The position numbers were made by a program, and so were the translations under genes. From Ferrimonas sediminum (lineage in GTDB: Bacteria > Pseudomonadota > Gammaproteobacteria > Enterobacterales > Shewanellaceae), in assembly GCF_900100175.1 (NCBI RefSeq), contig NZ_FNEM01000006.1, positions 1 to 64,000 on the forward strand: 64,000 nt of DNA, written 5' to 3'. This document shows, in pieces, positions 43,863 to 51,713 of the stretch (the stretch's first letter is position 1; every line of letters begins with the position of its first letter). The notes beneath the pieces are model-generated. The model had not been told where the DNA came from, did no database searches, and saw nothing but the letters and a program-made list of their open reading frames with translations.

Positions 43863-46166
43863 ATGATGAGTAAGCAGATTCGCTTCGAAACCCTGACTGA
43901 ACAGCAGTTGGCGTCGCCGACGCTGCAGAGCACCCCTCTGGACGGCCGCATCCGCATCGAGTGGGGACGGGATGACAGTTACACCATGGTTTGTGACGAC
44001 GAGGACAGCCGTAAGAGCTTCAACCGTCACAGTGATACCGTCATCGGGGTGCTTCCCCTGAAGGGGTCTAAGCAGGTATTTCTGACCATTGGCCTGGATC
44101 ATGTCATCCAGTTGTCGGCGTTCAGTGGCCGCAGTCTGCACTCAATGAGCGATCACAGCGATCGCATCTTTGGGGTCATCGAGATCGCCAAGGATCGATT
44201 ACTGAGCGCCAGTCTCGATGGCACGGTGCGAATCTGGAATCTGCGCAGCGGCTCTCTGGTCTGCACCATCGACGCCAAGATCACCTCCCTGTCTGCGATT
44301 CAGATGTTTGCCAACTCCGAGCACCTGGCCATCAGTGACGGCAAAGGTGTGTCTATCTGGAGCTTCACCGGCAAGAAAATTGCGGTCATGCAGGGACTGA
44401 AATCCCGCATCATTGGTGTCAGTACGCTGCAAAATGGCAGCTGGATGGTGCAGAGCGAAAAGCAGCACCCAAGCATCTGGTCGGCCACCGGTAAGTTCCT
44501 GCACCGGTTTAAGTTCGACTTCGATTTTGCCGACGACATGCACGAAGTGGACAGTGAGCGCCTGCTGATTCGACAGCCGGGCAAGTCACTGGGACTGTGG
44601 CATGTGGAAGGGGAACTCATCAGCGAACACCTGCCTGACGACGATATCGTTGCGGCGTTCGACAACCTGAAGCAGGGCCACCAGACCCGCGAGCGGTACA
44701 TCGAGCAAAGGCCGGAAGTGATCGATTTCCCCCACGTGCGCAACCCGCTGGGCAACAGCGACAGTGTCTTTACGGCCCGTGCCGAACTGGAGCAGCAGAA
44801 GCTGGACCTGGACGCCAAGGCCGAACGGCGCATGTTCTGGGATTTCTTTAACCGGCCATTGTTCACCCCCATTCGTACCGCACTGAAGCAGCCGATTAAA
44901 GAGGCGCGTGAGCAGCTTGAAATCCTGGCCGGGGTGCGAGAGGCGTCTGAGCAACAACAGCAACTCAGGCAGAGCAAACGTAAGGGCGCGTCTATCTGGT
45001 CGTGGGTATTCCTGGTGCTGGCGGTGGTCGCTGCGGGGGTGGGTTACCTGTTCTTTCTTGATAACGCCCTGGTGATGGATCTGATCCGTCAGCAGCAGCC
45101 TGAGCTGGTGGACAGATTGGGCCGAAATGCCAATCTGGCGCTGGCTGTTGGTGCTGCCGGCATCGGCGGAGCCTGTTTGCTGCTGAGCCTGGTTATGCTG
45201 ATTCGTAACCGCATTCATCGTGGGCATCAGCTCAAGCAGGAAGCCAACCTGGAAGTGGTGGATTGCCTGGCGCCTCAGTTTGACGGGCTGATCGGCGCCA
45301 TTAAGGACTACCGCCAGGGCCTGCTGAATAACATTCCAGTGGTTAAAGACATGTCGGCACTATCGCCAAACAAGGTGATGGAGACCATGGATCGTCATAT
45401 CAACGACACCATTGAAGCCATGGCGATGGAGGAGTGTGGACTGGAGCGTGAAGACATTGTTTACACCAATCACGAGTCCATCGTCCTGTCAGACTGGGCC
45501 CTGATTCAGGATCTGGATAAGCGGGCTCAGGTGAAATCCAAGTTGAATTATGGCAATGAACGGTCGTTCTGGTCTTCTGGCAGTGATGGGATTCTGTTTG
45601 CCGTTCAGTACATTCAGTACATCTTCCTGACCGAAGACAAGGTGGATGTATTTACCACCTACTACGACTTCATTTCTGGTAAGTGCATCGGTAAAGAAGC
45701 CAACGCCTTCTACTACAAAGACGTTACCAACATCGCCAAGCGCAATGTCGAGCGCGGTGGCCAGTCTACGGTGAATGAAAAAGAGATCTCGGTAACCGAG
45801 ATTGCCCTGTATGTCGCCAGTGGCGAGCGTATTCGCCTGACCATCTTGAACGAAGACAGTGTTTCTGCCATTGCCGCCTCGGCCAAAGATAACGAGAACA
45901 TCACCATGGTGGACCGCATCGAGAAGCTGGAGCAGGAGCGTCAGAACATCCTCGATGATCAGACCATTTCCGAGACTGAGCGTCAGGAAGAGCTGGACAT
46001 GAATGCTGCTGAAATGGCCGACCTCAAGACTCAGAACGTGGCGCAGAACGTGCAGAAGACCGCCTCAAAAGCGGATGAAACCGTAAAGAACATTCGTATC
46101 CAACTGCGAGACCACAAGCAATCCGGTAAGCACGACGAGGCCCACATCGATGCACCTATTTCTTAG
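43863..46166 (+). CDS. WD40-repeat protein with two membrane helices and coiled-coil tail
   Basis: A 767-residue protein of a kind I do not know by name. Residues about 50-260 carry five or so WD40-like blades (for example DRLLSASLDGTVRIWNLRSG and AISDGKGVSIWSFTGKKI), probably a partner- or ligand-binding propeller. A charged linker (300-370) leads to two membrane helices (377-398 and 423-447). The C-terminal 310 residues include a beta-rich segment (YIFLTEDKVDVFTTYYDF to YVASGERIRLTI) and a final coiled coil. Middle gene of the operon; its last 17 bases overlap the TIR gene, so the two are translationally coupled. Confidence 0.7.
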   Translation: MMSKQIRFETLTEQQLASPTLQSTPLDGRIRIEWGRDDSYTMVCDDEDSRKSFNRHSDTVIGVLPLKGSKQVFLTIGLDHVIQLSAFSGRSLHSMSDHSDRIFGVIEIAKDRLLSASLDGTVRIWNLRSGSLVCTIDAKITSLSAIQMFANSEHLAISDGKGVSIWSFTGKKIAVMQGLKSRIIGVSTLQNGSWMVQSEKQHPSIWSATGKFLHRFKFDFDFADDMHEVDSERLLIRQPGKSLGLWHVEGELISEHLPDDDIVAAFDNLKQGHQTRERYIEQRPEVIDFPHVRNPLGNSDSVFTARAELEQQKLDLDAKAERRMFWDFFNRPLFTPIRTALKQPIKEAREQLEILAGVREASEQQQQLRQSKRKGASIWSWVFLVLAVVAAGVGYLFFLDNALVMDLIRQQQPELVDRLGRNANLALAVGAAGIGGACLLLSLVMLIRNRIHRGHQLKQEANLEVVDCLAPQFDGLIGAIKDYRQGLLNNIPVVKDMSALSPNKVMETMDRHINDTIEAMAMEECGLEREDIVYTNHESIVLSDWALIQDLDKRAQVKSKLNYGNERSFWSSGSDGILFAVQYIQYIFLTEDKVDVFTTYYDFISGKCIGKEANAFYYKDVTNIAKRNVERGGQSTVNEKEISVTEIALYVASGERIRLTILNEDSVSAIAASAKDNENITMVDRIEKLEQERQNILDDQTISETERQEELDMNAAEMADLKTQNVAQNVQKTASKADETVKNIRIQLRDHKQSGKHDEAHIDAPIS

Positions 46167-47016
46167 TTACTCCAGCGCCGACTACGACATCGCGGCGCCG
46201 ATTCAGCAAGCTTTGGTGCAACTGGGTCATACGGTATGGTTTGCACCACAGCGAATTGGCGCAGGCCAATGCTTCGCGGCGGAGATCAGTGATGCGATGA
46301 AGTCGGCGGAAGCCTTGTTGTTGCTGGCCAGCGAGCATTCGGTGGGCAATGCCACTCGCCCGGGATCCAACGAGGTGAAAACTGAGATCAAGATGGCCCG
46401 GGAGAAGGGGATTGCGGTGATCCCCCTCAAGGTGGACGCCAGCCTGGAGAGCGGAGGCGCCACCGGGTTCGATTATCTGCTGAAAAACTTCCAGTGGGTC
46501 GATATCGAAGCCATGTTGCTCAGCCGTCGCTTCGATGTGATTGCCCAGCGGATTGACGGTGAAATTCAAGGCGGGCTTAAGCCGGACTTCAGCGGATTTT
46601 CCGCCCAGCTGGAGGAGGTGGAAACCCTGCTGAAAGCGAAGCGTTGCAACGATGCCCGTCAGGTGCTGAATGCCCTCAGATTGCCAGCTGAATTCAACGA
46701 TGAACTGGCGCTGCTGAAGATCATTGCCTTTTTGCAGGGGCAAACGTCGATTCGTCGCCTCAGCAAGCGCGACGCCGACGCCTGCGTGCATCGTCTCGGC
46801 GAACTCGGCCAGGGGGCGGTTGCCGGTCCGGCGCTGTATCTGCAGGCGATTCTCAGTGAGAATTTCTACCTGGCCAACAGCATTGCCGATGGCACCGCCG
46901 GGTTCATGGCTTTAAAGCTGCAAGCCCAGCCTCACGGCAGGTTGAAGGCCAAGTACATCAAGATGACCGATGGCTTCCCTGCCGATGGCATGGGGTTTGT
47001 CAGTCGCTGGCGTTAG
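46150..47016 (+). CDS. TIR-domain protein
   Basis: A 288-residue protein with an N-terminal TIR_2 domain (residues 1-140). HLFLSYSSADYDIA opens the fold, then HTVWFAPQRIGAG, ALLLLASEHSV, and SNEVKTE, in which Glu79 lines up with the catalytic Glu of NAD-cleaving TIR domains (S-x-W-V-x-x-E). The C-terminal half is helical (ARQVLNALRLPAEFNDELALLK) and unrecognised. Bacterial TIR domains make cyclic-ADP-ribose-type signals or deplete NAD during phage infection. The start ATG lies inside the WD40 gene. Last gene of the operon, followed by a strong terminator. Confidence 0.88.
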   Translation: MHLFLSYSSADYDIAAPIQQALVQLGHTVWFAPQRIGAGQCFAAEISDAMKSAEALLLLASEHSVGNATRPGSNEVKTEIKMAREKGIAVIPLKVDASLESGGATGFDYLLKNFQWVDIEAMLLSRRFDVIAQRIDGEIQGGLKPDFSGFSAQLEEVETLLKAKRCNDARQVLNALRLPAEFNDELALLKIIAFLQGQTSIRRLSKRDADACVHRLGELGQGAVAGPALYLQAILSENFYLANSIADGTAGFMALKLQAQPHGRLKAKYIKMTDGFPADGMGFVSRWR

Positions 47017-47034
47017 TGTCAGTATTGCCAATAA

Positions 47035-47062
47035 GGCCACCGCGAAACCGGTGGCCTTTTTT
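47035..47062 (+). terminator. Terminator of the SLOG/WD40/TIR operon
   Basis: GGCCACCG pairs with CGGTGGCC around a 6-base loop, followed by six T. Confidence 0.92.
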
Positions 47063-47091
47063 CTGATTTCACCCAACCAGGAGGAGGGGAG

Positions 47092-47670
47092 ATGGCAACA
47101 AGGATAACCTGGCTGGTCGCGGCCACTGCGGTTTGGAGTGGGGCGCTGTTGGCGCAGACCAGTGAATCTCAACTGTTTTTTGATGCGTTGTCGGCCCATT
47201 GTGGCAAGGCCTATGCCGGGAGTCTGATCTCCGGCGATGCTGCCGATCAAGCCATGGCCGGCGCCGAGATGGTGATGCACGTGCGCGATTGCTCGGACAG
47301 CGAGATTCGGATTCCCTTCTTTGTCGGCGACGACCGTTCCCGCACCTGGGTGATCACCAAAACCGACGATGGACTGCAGCTAAAGCACCAGCATCGCCAT
47401 GCCGATGGCAGCGATGATGAAGTGACTTGGTACGGCGGCCACACCGACTCGAGTATTGGCACCGACAGTGCCAAAGTGCAGTCTTTTCCGGTGGACAACT
47501 ATTCTATCGCGATGTTTGAGCGCACTGGTCTCGGGGTCTCGGTGACCAACGTCTGGCAACTGAAGCTGAATGCCGACCGATTTAATTACAGCATGAGTCG
47601 GTCGGGGCGCCATTTTGAGGTGAGCTTCTCATTGGCCGAGCCGGTTCCGGTGCCGCCTGAAGCGTGGTAA
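47092..47670 (+). CDS. Secreted conserved-type protein of unknown function
   Basis: A 192-residue protein with a signal peptide (1-22, ending LLAQT). The mature part has two Cys (AHCGKAY and VRDCSDSE) and a distinctive polar segment, RTWVITKTDDGLQLKHQHRH followed by a DEVTWYGGHT motif. I recall similar secreted proteins in other proteobacteria without known function. It follows the TIR gene terminator, with AGGAGG directly upstream of its start, and so has its own ribosome binding site and probably its own promoter. It may not be part of the defence operon. Confidence 0.75.
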   Translation: MATRITWLVAATAVWSGALLAQTSESQLFFDALSAHCGKAYAGSLISGDAADQAMAGAEMVMHVRDCSDSEIRIPFFVGDDRSRTWVITKTDDGLQLKHQHRHADGSDDEVTWYGGHTDSSIGTDSAKVQSFPVDNYSIAMFERTGLGVSVTNVWQLKLNADRFNYSMSRSGRHFEVSFSLAEPVPVPPEAW

Positions 47671-47755
47671 AGAAAGACGGCATGGCTGTTTAGACTGTTT
47701 GGCTGCAAAATGTCCCAAAATCAATTAATTAATCGTCATTTGAACGATTGAGGGC

Positions 47756-47783
47756 TTGCACAGCAGCGGTGGCCAGGTACAAT
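47756..47783 (+). promoter_or_regulatory. Promoter of the second tRNA-Cys gene
   Basis: -35 TTGCAC (47756-47761), 16-bp spacer, -10 TACAAT (47778-47783), 28 bases before the tRNA. Confidence 0.7.
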
Positions 47784-47811
47784 AGCCAGCGTTCGGTAAC
47801 ACACCGAATCT

Positions 47812-47885
47812 GGCGCGTTGGCAGAGTGGCTATGCAGCGGATTGCAAATCCGTGGACCTCGGTTCGACTCCGGGACGCGCCTCCA
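47812..47885 (+). tRNA. tRNA-Cys (anticodon GCA), copy 2
   Basis: All 74 bases, including the encoded CCA, match the copy at 33684-33757. It has its own promoter and terminator. Confidence 0.97.
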
Positions 47886-47895
47886 TATTTCGACG

Positions 47896-47926
47896 AACGG
47901 CGACCCTAAATGGGGTCGCCGTTTTT
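47896..47926 (+). terminator. Terminator of tRNA-Cys copy 2
   Basis: AACGGCGACCC pairs with GGGTCGCCGTT (47913-47923), followed by more T. It is similar in design to the hairpin at 48040. Confidence 0.9.
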
Positions 47927-47961
47927 CGTTCAGGCTTGAAATCCAGGCCGAGGCGGACGGG

Positions 47962-48028
47962 CAATCCGTGGACCCCAATCCGTGGACCCCAATTCGTGAC
48001 TCCCAATCGACTCCGGGACGCGCCTCCA
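47962..48028 (+). repeat. Decayed tRNA-Cys 3' fragment with 14-bp tandem repeats
   Basis: Bases 48007-48028 repeat exactly the last 22 bases of tRNA-Cys, including CCA (47864-47885). In front of them stand two perfect 14-bp units (CAATCCGTGGACCC at 47962 and 47976), derived from the anticodon-arm region, and two degenerate ones (47990 and 48004). The 5' half is absent, so this is not a functional tRNA. It is probably the relic of a duplicated tRNA-terminator unit or of an integration scar. Confidence 0.8.
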
Positions 48029-48039
48029 CATTTAAGCAA

Positions 48040-48070
48040 AAACGGCAACCTTATTCGGGTTGCCGTTTTT
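48040..48070 (+). terminator. Terminator after the tRNA-Cys remnant
   Basis: AAACGGCAACC pairs with GGTTGCCGTTT (48058-48068), then T. It looks like a diverged duplicate of the terminator at 47896. Confidence 0.85.
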
Positions 48071-48210
48071 CGTATGGACAGCCAAAAATTCAACCCTCCG
48101 TCATCGAACGCGTGCACTGGCGGTTTTACCTTTAAACTCATAAAAATCCCTCTGTCATAATCGTAAACACCCGAACTAGCGACTTTCCACAGCACCTGAA
48201 CCATGCTTCG

Positions 48211-48241
48211 GTCGTACTTGCGAATGCGAGTACCCAGTGTC
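48211..48241. repeat. 31-bp palindromic repeat, copy A
   Basis: An exact match to 48329-48359. The core GTACTTGC-GAAT-GCGAGTAC (48214-48233) is an imperfect hairpin with one G-T position. It resembles repetitive extragenic palindromes. Confidence 0.65.
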
Positions 48242-48328
48242 CTTTCTTCAAACTCCGACAGTCCCGTTGCCTTGCAAGAGAACACCCGCACCCGGCAACG
48301 CCCGGCCAAACGCGAATCCTCCCTCAGT

Positions 48329-48359
48329 CGTACTTGCGAATGCGAGTACCCAGTGTCTT
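48329..48359. repeat. 31-bp palindromic repeat, copy B
   Basis: Direct-orientation copy of 48211-48241, 118 bases downstream. The surrounding 48071-48537 holds no convincing gene; an open minus-strand frame across both copies reads repeat sequence and the tRNA. Confidence 0.65.
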
Positions 48360-48537
48360 GCGGATAATAATGACCACCCTTGTCGCTGTAGCGCATTTTG
48401 TTGGCCGGTGATTTTCCAGGCGGGAGTGGGGGTTACTAAGGGCGGGGTTGCGTCTGCCAGTTGCATTTTGGGCGGCTGCGAGTCACTCTGCGTCAGATGA
48501 ACCGGTTTTCTTGAATCAGTTGATAAATGAGAGAAAC

Positions 48538-48975
48538 ATGAAGCAATCCATCGTCCACATTGCGCTGGTAGTCAAAGACTATGACGACGCTCTGGACTTT
48601 TATGTCGGCAAACTTAAGTTTGAGTTGATTGAAGACAGCTATCAGCCCGAACAGAATAAACGCTGGGTTGTGGTGTCGCCTCCCGGATCCAACGGCGCAA
48701 CCCTGTTGCTGGCTAAAGCGTCAGAACCGGAGCAGCAGCCGTTTATTGGTAATCAGGCCGGTGGCCGTGTGTTCCTGTTTCTCAGTACCGATGACTTTTG
48801 GCGGGATTACCACCGCATGGTAGAGCTTGGTATTAATTTCGTTCGTCCGCCCAAGGAGCAGGATTATGGCACCGTGGCGGTGTTTGAGGATCTGTATGGC
48901 AACTTGTGGGATCTGTTGCAGTTAAACGACGATCACCCGATGGCGCTGCGATCCGCCTTAACCAGCCGGTGCTAA
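48538..48975 (+). CDS. VOC-family (glyoxalase/bleomycin-resistance fold) protein
   Basis: A 145-residue protein with paired beta-alpha-beta-beta-beta modules. The first, VHIALVVKDYDDALDFYVGKL, supplies His at the expected metal position; the second ends YGTVAVFEDLYGNLWDLLQL, where the usual metal-binding Glu is replaced by Asp (LWDLLQ). Members act as dioxygenases, isomerases or binding proteins. The start at 48538 follows GAGAG; the frame is open 30 codons upstream without similarity. Function unknown. Confidence 0.82.
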   Translation: MKQSIVHIALVVKDYDDALDFYVGKLKFELIEDSYQPEQNKRWVVVSPPGSNGATLLLAKASEPEQQPFIGNQAGGRVFLFLSTDDFWRDYHRMVELGINFVRPPKEQDYGTVAVFEDLYGNLWDLLQLNDDHPMALRSALTSRC

Positions 48976-49262
48976 GGGGGTAAACCGCTGTCCGGGAAGG
49001 AAATGGTTGGCCGAGGCAATATCGATGACGCCATTTAGCTTCAGTCGAATACACGCGGCGTCCGGCATCTTTCGAGTGTCTGGCCGCTATCGGTGGCACG
49101 GTAGCTGTTGCCGCTTTGAGTATGACGGCTGGAGAGGATGGGCACCGATGGCTGGGTTAATTCAGCAGGAGCATCATTCCAGCACCCGAGTTTTGGCAGC
49201 GTTCGAGTCGGAGTGACAGGCTCATCTGACGCCATATCGATAAATCACTAAGGATAATCTGC

Positions 49263-49796
49263 ATGAAAGGACTCATTGGTTCACTGCTGGTGTTGCTGGC
49301 AACCCTTCACTCTCCCCTGGCGGGAGCCGACTCGGCGCCAAGCGCGGACGTCACCCAGGCGTCAATGCCGTTGGTGGTGTTTTTGGTGCGACATGCCGAA
49401 AAGCAGCAGCCAGGAAAGGATCCTGAACTGACTCAGGAGGGAAGGGACAGGGCCCGGGATCTGGCCAACCTACTGCAGAGTGCCCAAATTGAGGCCGTCC
49501 ACAGTACCGATTTTGCTCGCACTCGAGCCACCGCCGGCCCCACCGCCGCAGCCTTGAACATAGAGCTGAGCCTGTATGATCCCTTTAAGCTAAAGGCGTT
49601 CGCCAACACGCTTAAGCGCCGCGGCGGCCGCCACCTGGTAGTGGGCCACAGCAACACCACCCCGGCCCTGGTCACCCTGTTGGGAGGCGAAGCCGGTGAC
49701 AGCATCGACGATGCCAGTGAGTTCGACCGGCTGTACGTGATAACCCAGGGGGGCGGTGTAGTGGAGACCGTGTTACTCAGGTATGGTGAGCCTTAG
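49263..49796 (+). CDS. Exported histidine phosphatase-family protein
   Basis: A 177-residue phosphoglycerate mutase-like phosphatase with a signal peptide (about 1-22). The catalytic motif is LVRHAEKQ (RHA with the phosphorylated His near residue 43), the Arg pocket is in DFARTRATAGP, and the second His is in VVGHSNTTP. It is close to the SixA/PhoE-like branch but periplasmic. Substrate unknown. The intergenic 48976-49262 before it shows no other gene. Confidence 0.87.
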   Translation: MKGLIGSLLVLLATLHSPLAGADSAPSADVTQASMPLVVFLVRHAEKQQPGKDPELTQEGRDRARDLANLLQSAQIEAVHSTDFARTRATAGPTAAALNIELSLYDPFKLKAFANTLKRRGGRHLVVGHSNTTPALVTLLGGEAGDSIDDASEFDRLYVITQGGGVVETVLLRYGEP

Positions 49797-49798
49797 CC

Positions 49799-50251
49799 TC
49801 ATAGCTCTTCGCTCATCATTTGCTGCTGCAGAGCGGATTTAAACTTCGCTTTTTGTTCATCCGTGAACACATTATAGATTTGGTTTTTTAATCGCATCTG
49901 ATGCAGCATGGCCTCCCTTTTTTCAGAGTAAGCAGCATCCAATACATCGGCCATGGCCGCTTCGTCAAACTCCGTTTGGGCTATTAAGGTTAATTGTTGC
50001 TTCTTTAGCGTTATTACCTTTTCCACATTGATATCAGGCTGATTGGATTGATAATCCTCTATCAGTTCGAAGACTTTTTCCCGTTGGGCGTCGGTTATTT
50101 CCAGAGATTGAACCATTTTCTGCAGGTTAGTCTGAGGAGCGGGAGCCGGTTCTACCGCAGGGGCCGTGGTTGAGGCTGTTGCTAACGGAGCCGCTGTAAA
50201 CAGTGCGGCCGAGACAGCGATGCCACAAACGGCTGAGGTGATGGTTTTCAT
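49799..50251 (-). CDS. Spy/CpxP-like periplasmic protein
   Basis: A 150-residue exported helical protein. The signal peptide (1-27, ending TAS) is followed by an Ala/Pro linker and two LTxxQ-type repeats, LEITDAQREK and VFTDEQKAKF, the hallmark of Spy and CpxP. Spy is a chaperone and CpxP an inhibitor of the CpxA envelope-stress sensor. It is convergent with the phosphatase gene, with only two bases between the stops. Monocistronic. Confidence 0.8.
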   Translation of the reverse strand: MKTITSAVCGIAVSAALFTAAPLATASTTAPAVEPAPAPQTNLQKMVQSLEITDAQREKVFELIEDYQSNQPDINVEKVITLKKQQLTLIAQTEFDEAAMADVLDAAYSEKREAMLHQMRLKNQIYNVFTDEQKAKFKSALQQQMMSEEL

Positions 50252-50346
50252 ATGACGTATCCTTAAGTGATGCCAATATTCCTCAAATCTAAATTAGTGC
50301 TACTGAACGCTCCATGAACACGCTGTTTGTTCCCCAAACGACCCCT

Positions 50347-50449
50347 CTTAACAAGACAGCCAGGTTAAGTCCTACGCTTACCAAGACAGCCAGATTAAGT
50401 CCCACGCTGTTTGTCATCCCCTTACCAAGACAGCCAGATTAAACCCTAC
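50347..50449. repeat. Three REP-like 29-30 bp repeats 3' of RAYT copy 2
   Basis: Units at 50347-50376, 50377-50406 and 50421-50449, consensus CTTACCAAGACAGCCAGATT followed by AAGTCC-ACG. The first two abut; the third is 14 bases away. The core is the reverse complement of the GGGTGTCTTNATAAGG elements on the other side of the transposase, so the RAYT is flanked by inverted families of the same element. The rest of 50252-50634 holds no gene. Confidence 0.75.
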
Positions 50450-50634
50450 TCCGATTTTCCCTGTGGAGTCCGTATTTCATAGACGCCAGGCGGGTGCTGC
50501 AGAGCAAGAGATTTGCGCTGACTTGGAATAGTCGGCGGGATTGAGCGGTTTCGTGCCCCTAGGCCCGTGCCTCGAACAGCAGAAATAGCCCGAAAAATGC
50601 AGGCTAATTAAAAATGTGCAACAGAGGATGTTTG

Positions 50635-51615
50635 TCAGGTGCCAAGCAGGCGCTTGGCGTTGCCCGAGCCCCGGATTCGATGCATGCCGTCGGTCTGTCG
50701 GCAGTGCTGCAGGCTTTGAAGCCGGCCTGCCAGGTGGCAAAACTGGTACTCAAAGCCCTCGGTGAGCTCCAACCAACTGTCTAAATCGATGTCGAGCCGT
50801 TGCAGGAGTGTGTCGCTGGACGCCGGGATGGCTGCCCTTTTATCGTTTCTGATGGCGCGGCCGGTGAACTCCACCAGTTCCAGGTAATCGTTGAGGTGAC
50901 AGGGCAGGGTATGAGGTCCCAACTCATTGGCATCAAAAGGCTTTAATTGTTGTGGCTGTTTGCCTTGCAGGGCCGCACGGATGCGCATCTGGATGCTGGT
51001 GTAGTCGGATTGCTCCGGTGTAGTGGCGATGCCGGAACGGACGGGGTTGAGGTCGACGTAGGCCATGCAGGCAAGCAGGGCCTGTTCATCCAGTAGTGCC
51101 TGAGATTTAAACCGCCCCTCCCAGAACCGGCCGGTGCACTCGTCCTCTTTGTTGGCTTCGCGGGCGATGTACTCGTTGAGAGAGCGCATAAACCAGCTTA
51201 AATCGGCCAGTCGGGTTCGGTACAGCTCCGCTTTGCGCTTCACCTGGTTCAGCTCAACTTGGGTCAGGTTGTCACGCTGGTCGTCATCGCAATAGCTGCG
51301 GGTCAGGTCGGTTCCGGCAAACACGCGGTGCCAGCGATGGAGCACATCCAGGGTACTCCAGGCATTGGCCTTTGGTGCATCCACATGGAGCACCAGATGG
51401 GTGTGGTTGGTCATCACGGCAAAGGCGCAGATATCGATTGAAAAAGCGTCGCTGAGCGCCAGTAATCGTTTTTCGACCCAGTCGCGGCGGTGCTCATAAC
51501 TGATGCCGGTGTAGGTATCGACGCCGCAAAGGAAACTGCGGCGCACACAACGACTGACGCAGTGATAGAAAGGGGTATCTTGCAGCGATACCAGCTGTTT
51601 TCTGGCGGTGGGCAT
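50635..51615 (-). CDS. REP-associated tyrosine transposase, complete (copy 2)
   Basis: A 326-residue Y1/HUH nuclease. FYHCVSRCVRRSFLCG opens the domain, the HUH motif is in FAVMTNHTHLVLHVD, the catalytic Tyr is probably in SLNEYIAREANKE, and FWEGRFKSQALLDEQALLACMAYVDLNPVRSGIA is the family's signature end. It has a longer C-terminal tail (about 130 residues) than the short bacterial RAYTs. It acts on single-stranded REP hairpins. Near-identical to the left-edge copy over 573 aligned bases (555 of them coding). REP-like repeats lie on both sides. Confidence 0.93.
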   Translation of the reverse strand: MPTARKQLVSLQDTPFYHCVSRCVRRSFLCGVDTYTGISYEHRRDWVEKRLLALSDAFSIDICAFAVMTNHTHLVLHVDAPKANAWSTLDVLHRWHRVFAGTDLTRSYCDDDQRDNLTQVELNQVKRKAELYRTRLADLSWFMRSLNEYIAREANKEDECTGRFWEGRFKSQALLDEQALLACMAYVDLNPVRSGIATTPEQSDYTSIQMRIRAALQGKQPQQLKPFDANELGPHTLPCHLNDYLELVEFTGRAIRNDKRAAIPASSDTLLQRLDIDLDSWLELTEGFEYQFCHLAGRLQSLQHCRQTDGMHRIRGSGNAKRLLGT

Positions 51616-51713
51616 AGTCTCATCCTTGAAACTTACGAAGCCAAAGTGTAGTCGATGGCGGGCTTGGATCCGATTGGTTGTTACGATCGCCCGATAATGG
51701 ATGCTAAGGGGAT

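Noticed and set aside
47830-48396. A 188-codon minus-strand frame covering tRNA-Cys, its remnant and two palindromic repeats
   Set aside because: It would read through a tRNA and two terminators, and its repeated residues come from the DNA repeats. Not a gene.
50347-50449. CRISPR array
   Set aside because: The three 29-30 bp repeats are adjacent or 14 bases apart, with no spacers of uniform length and no cas genes. They match REP-like elements near the RAYT instead.
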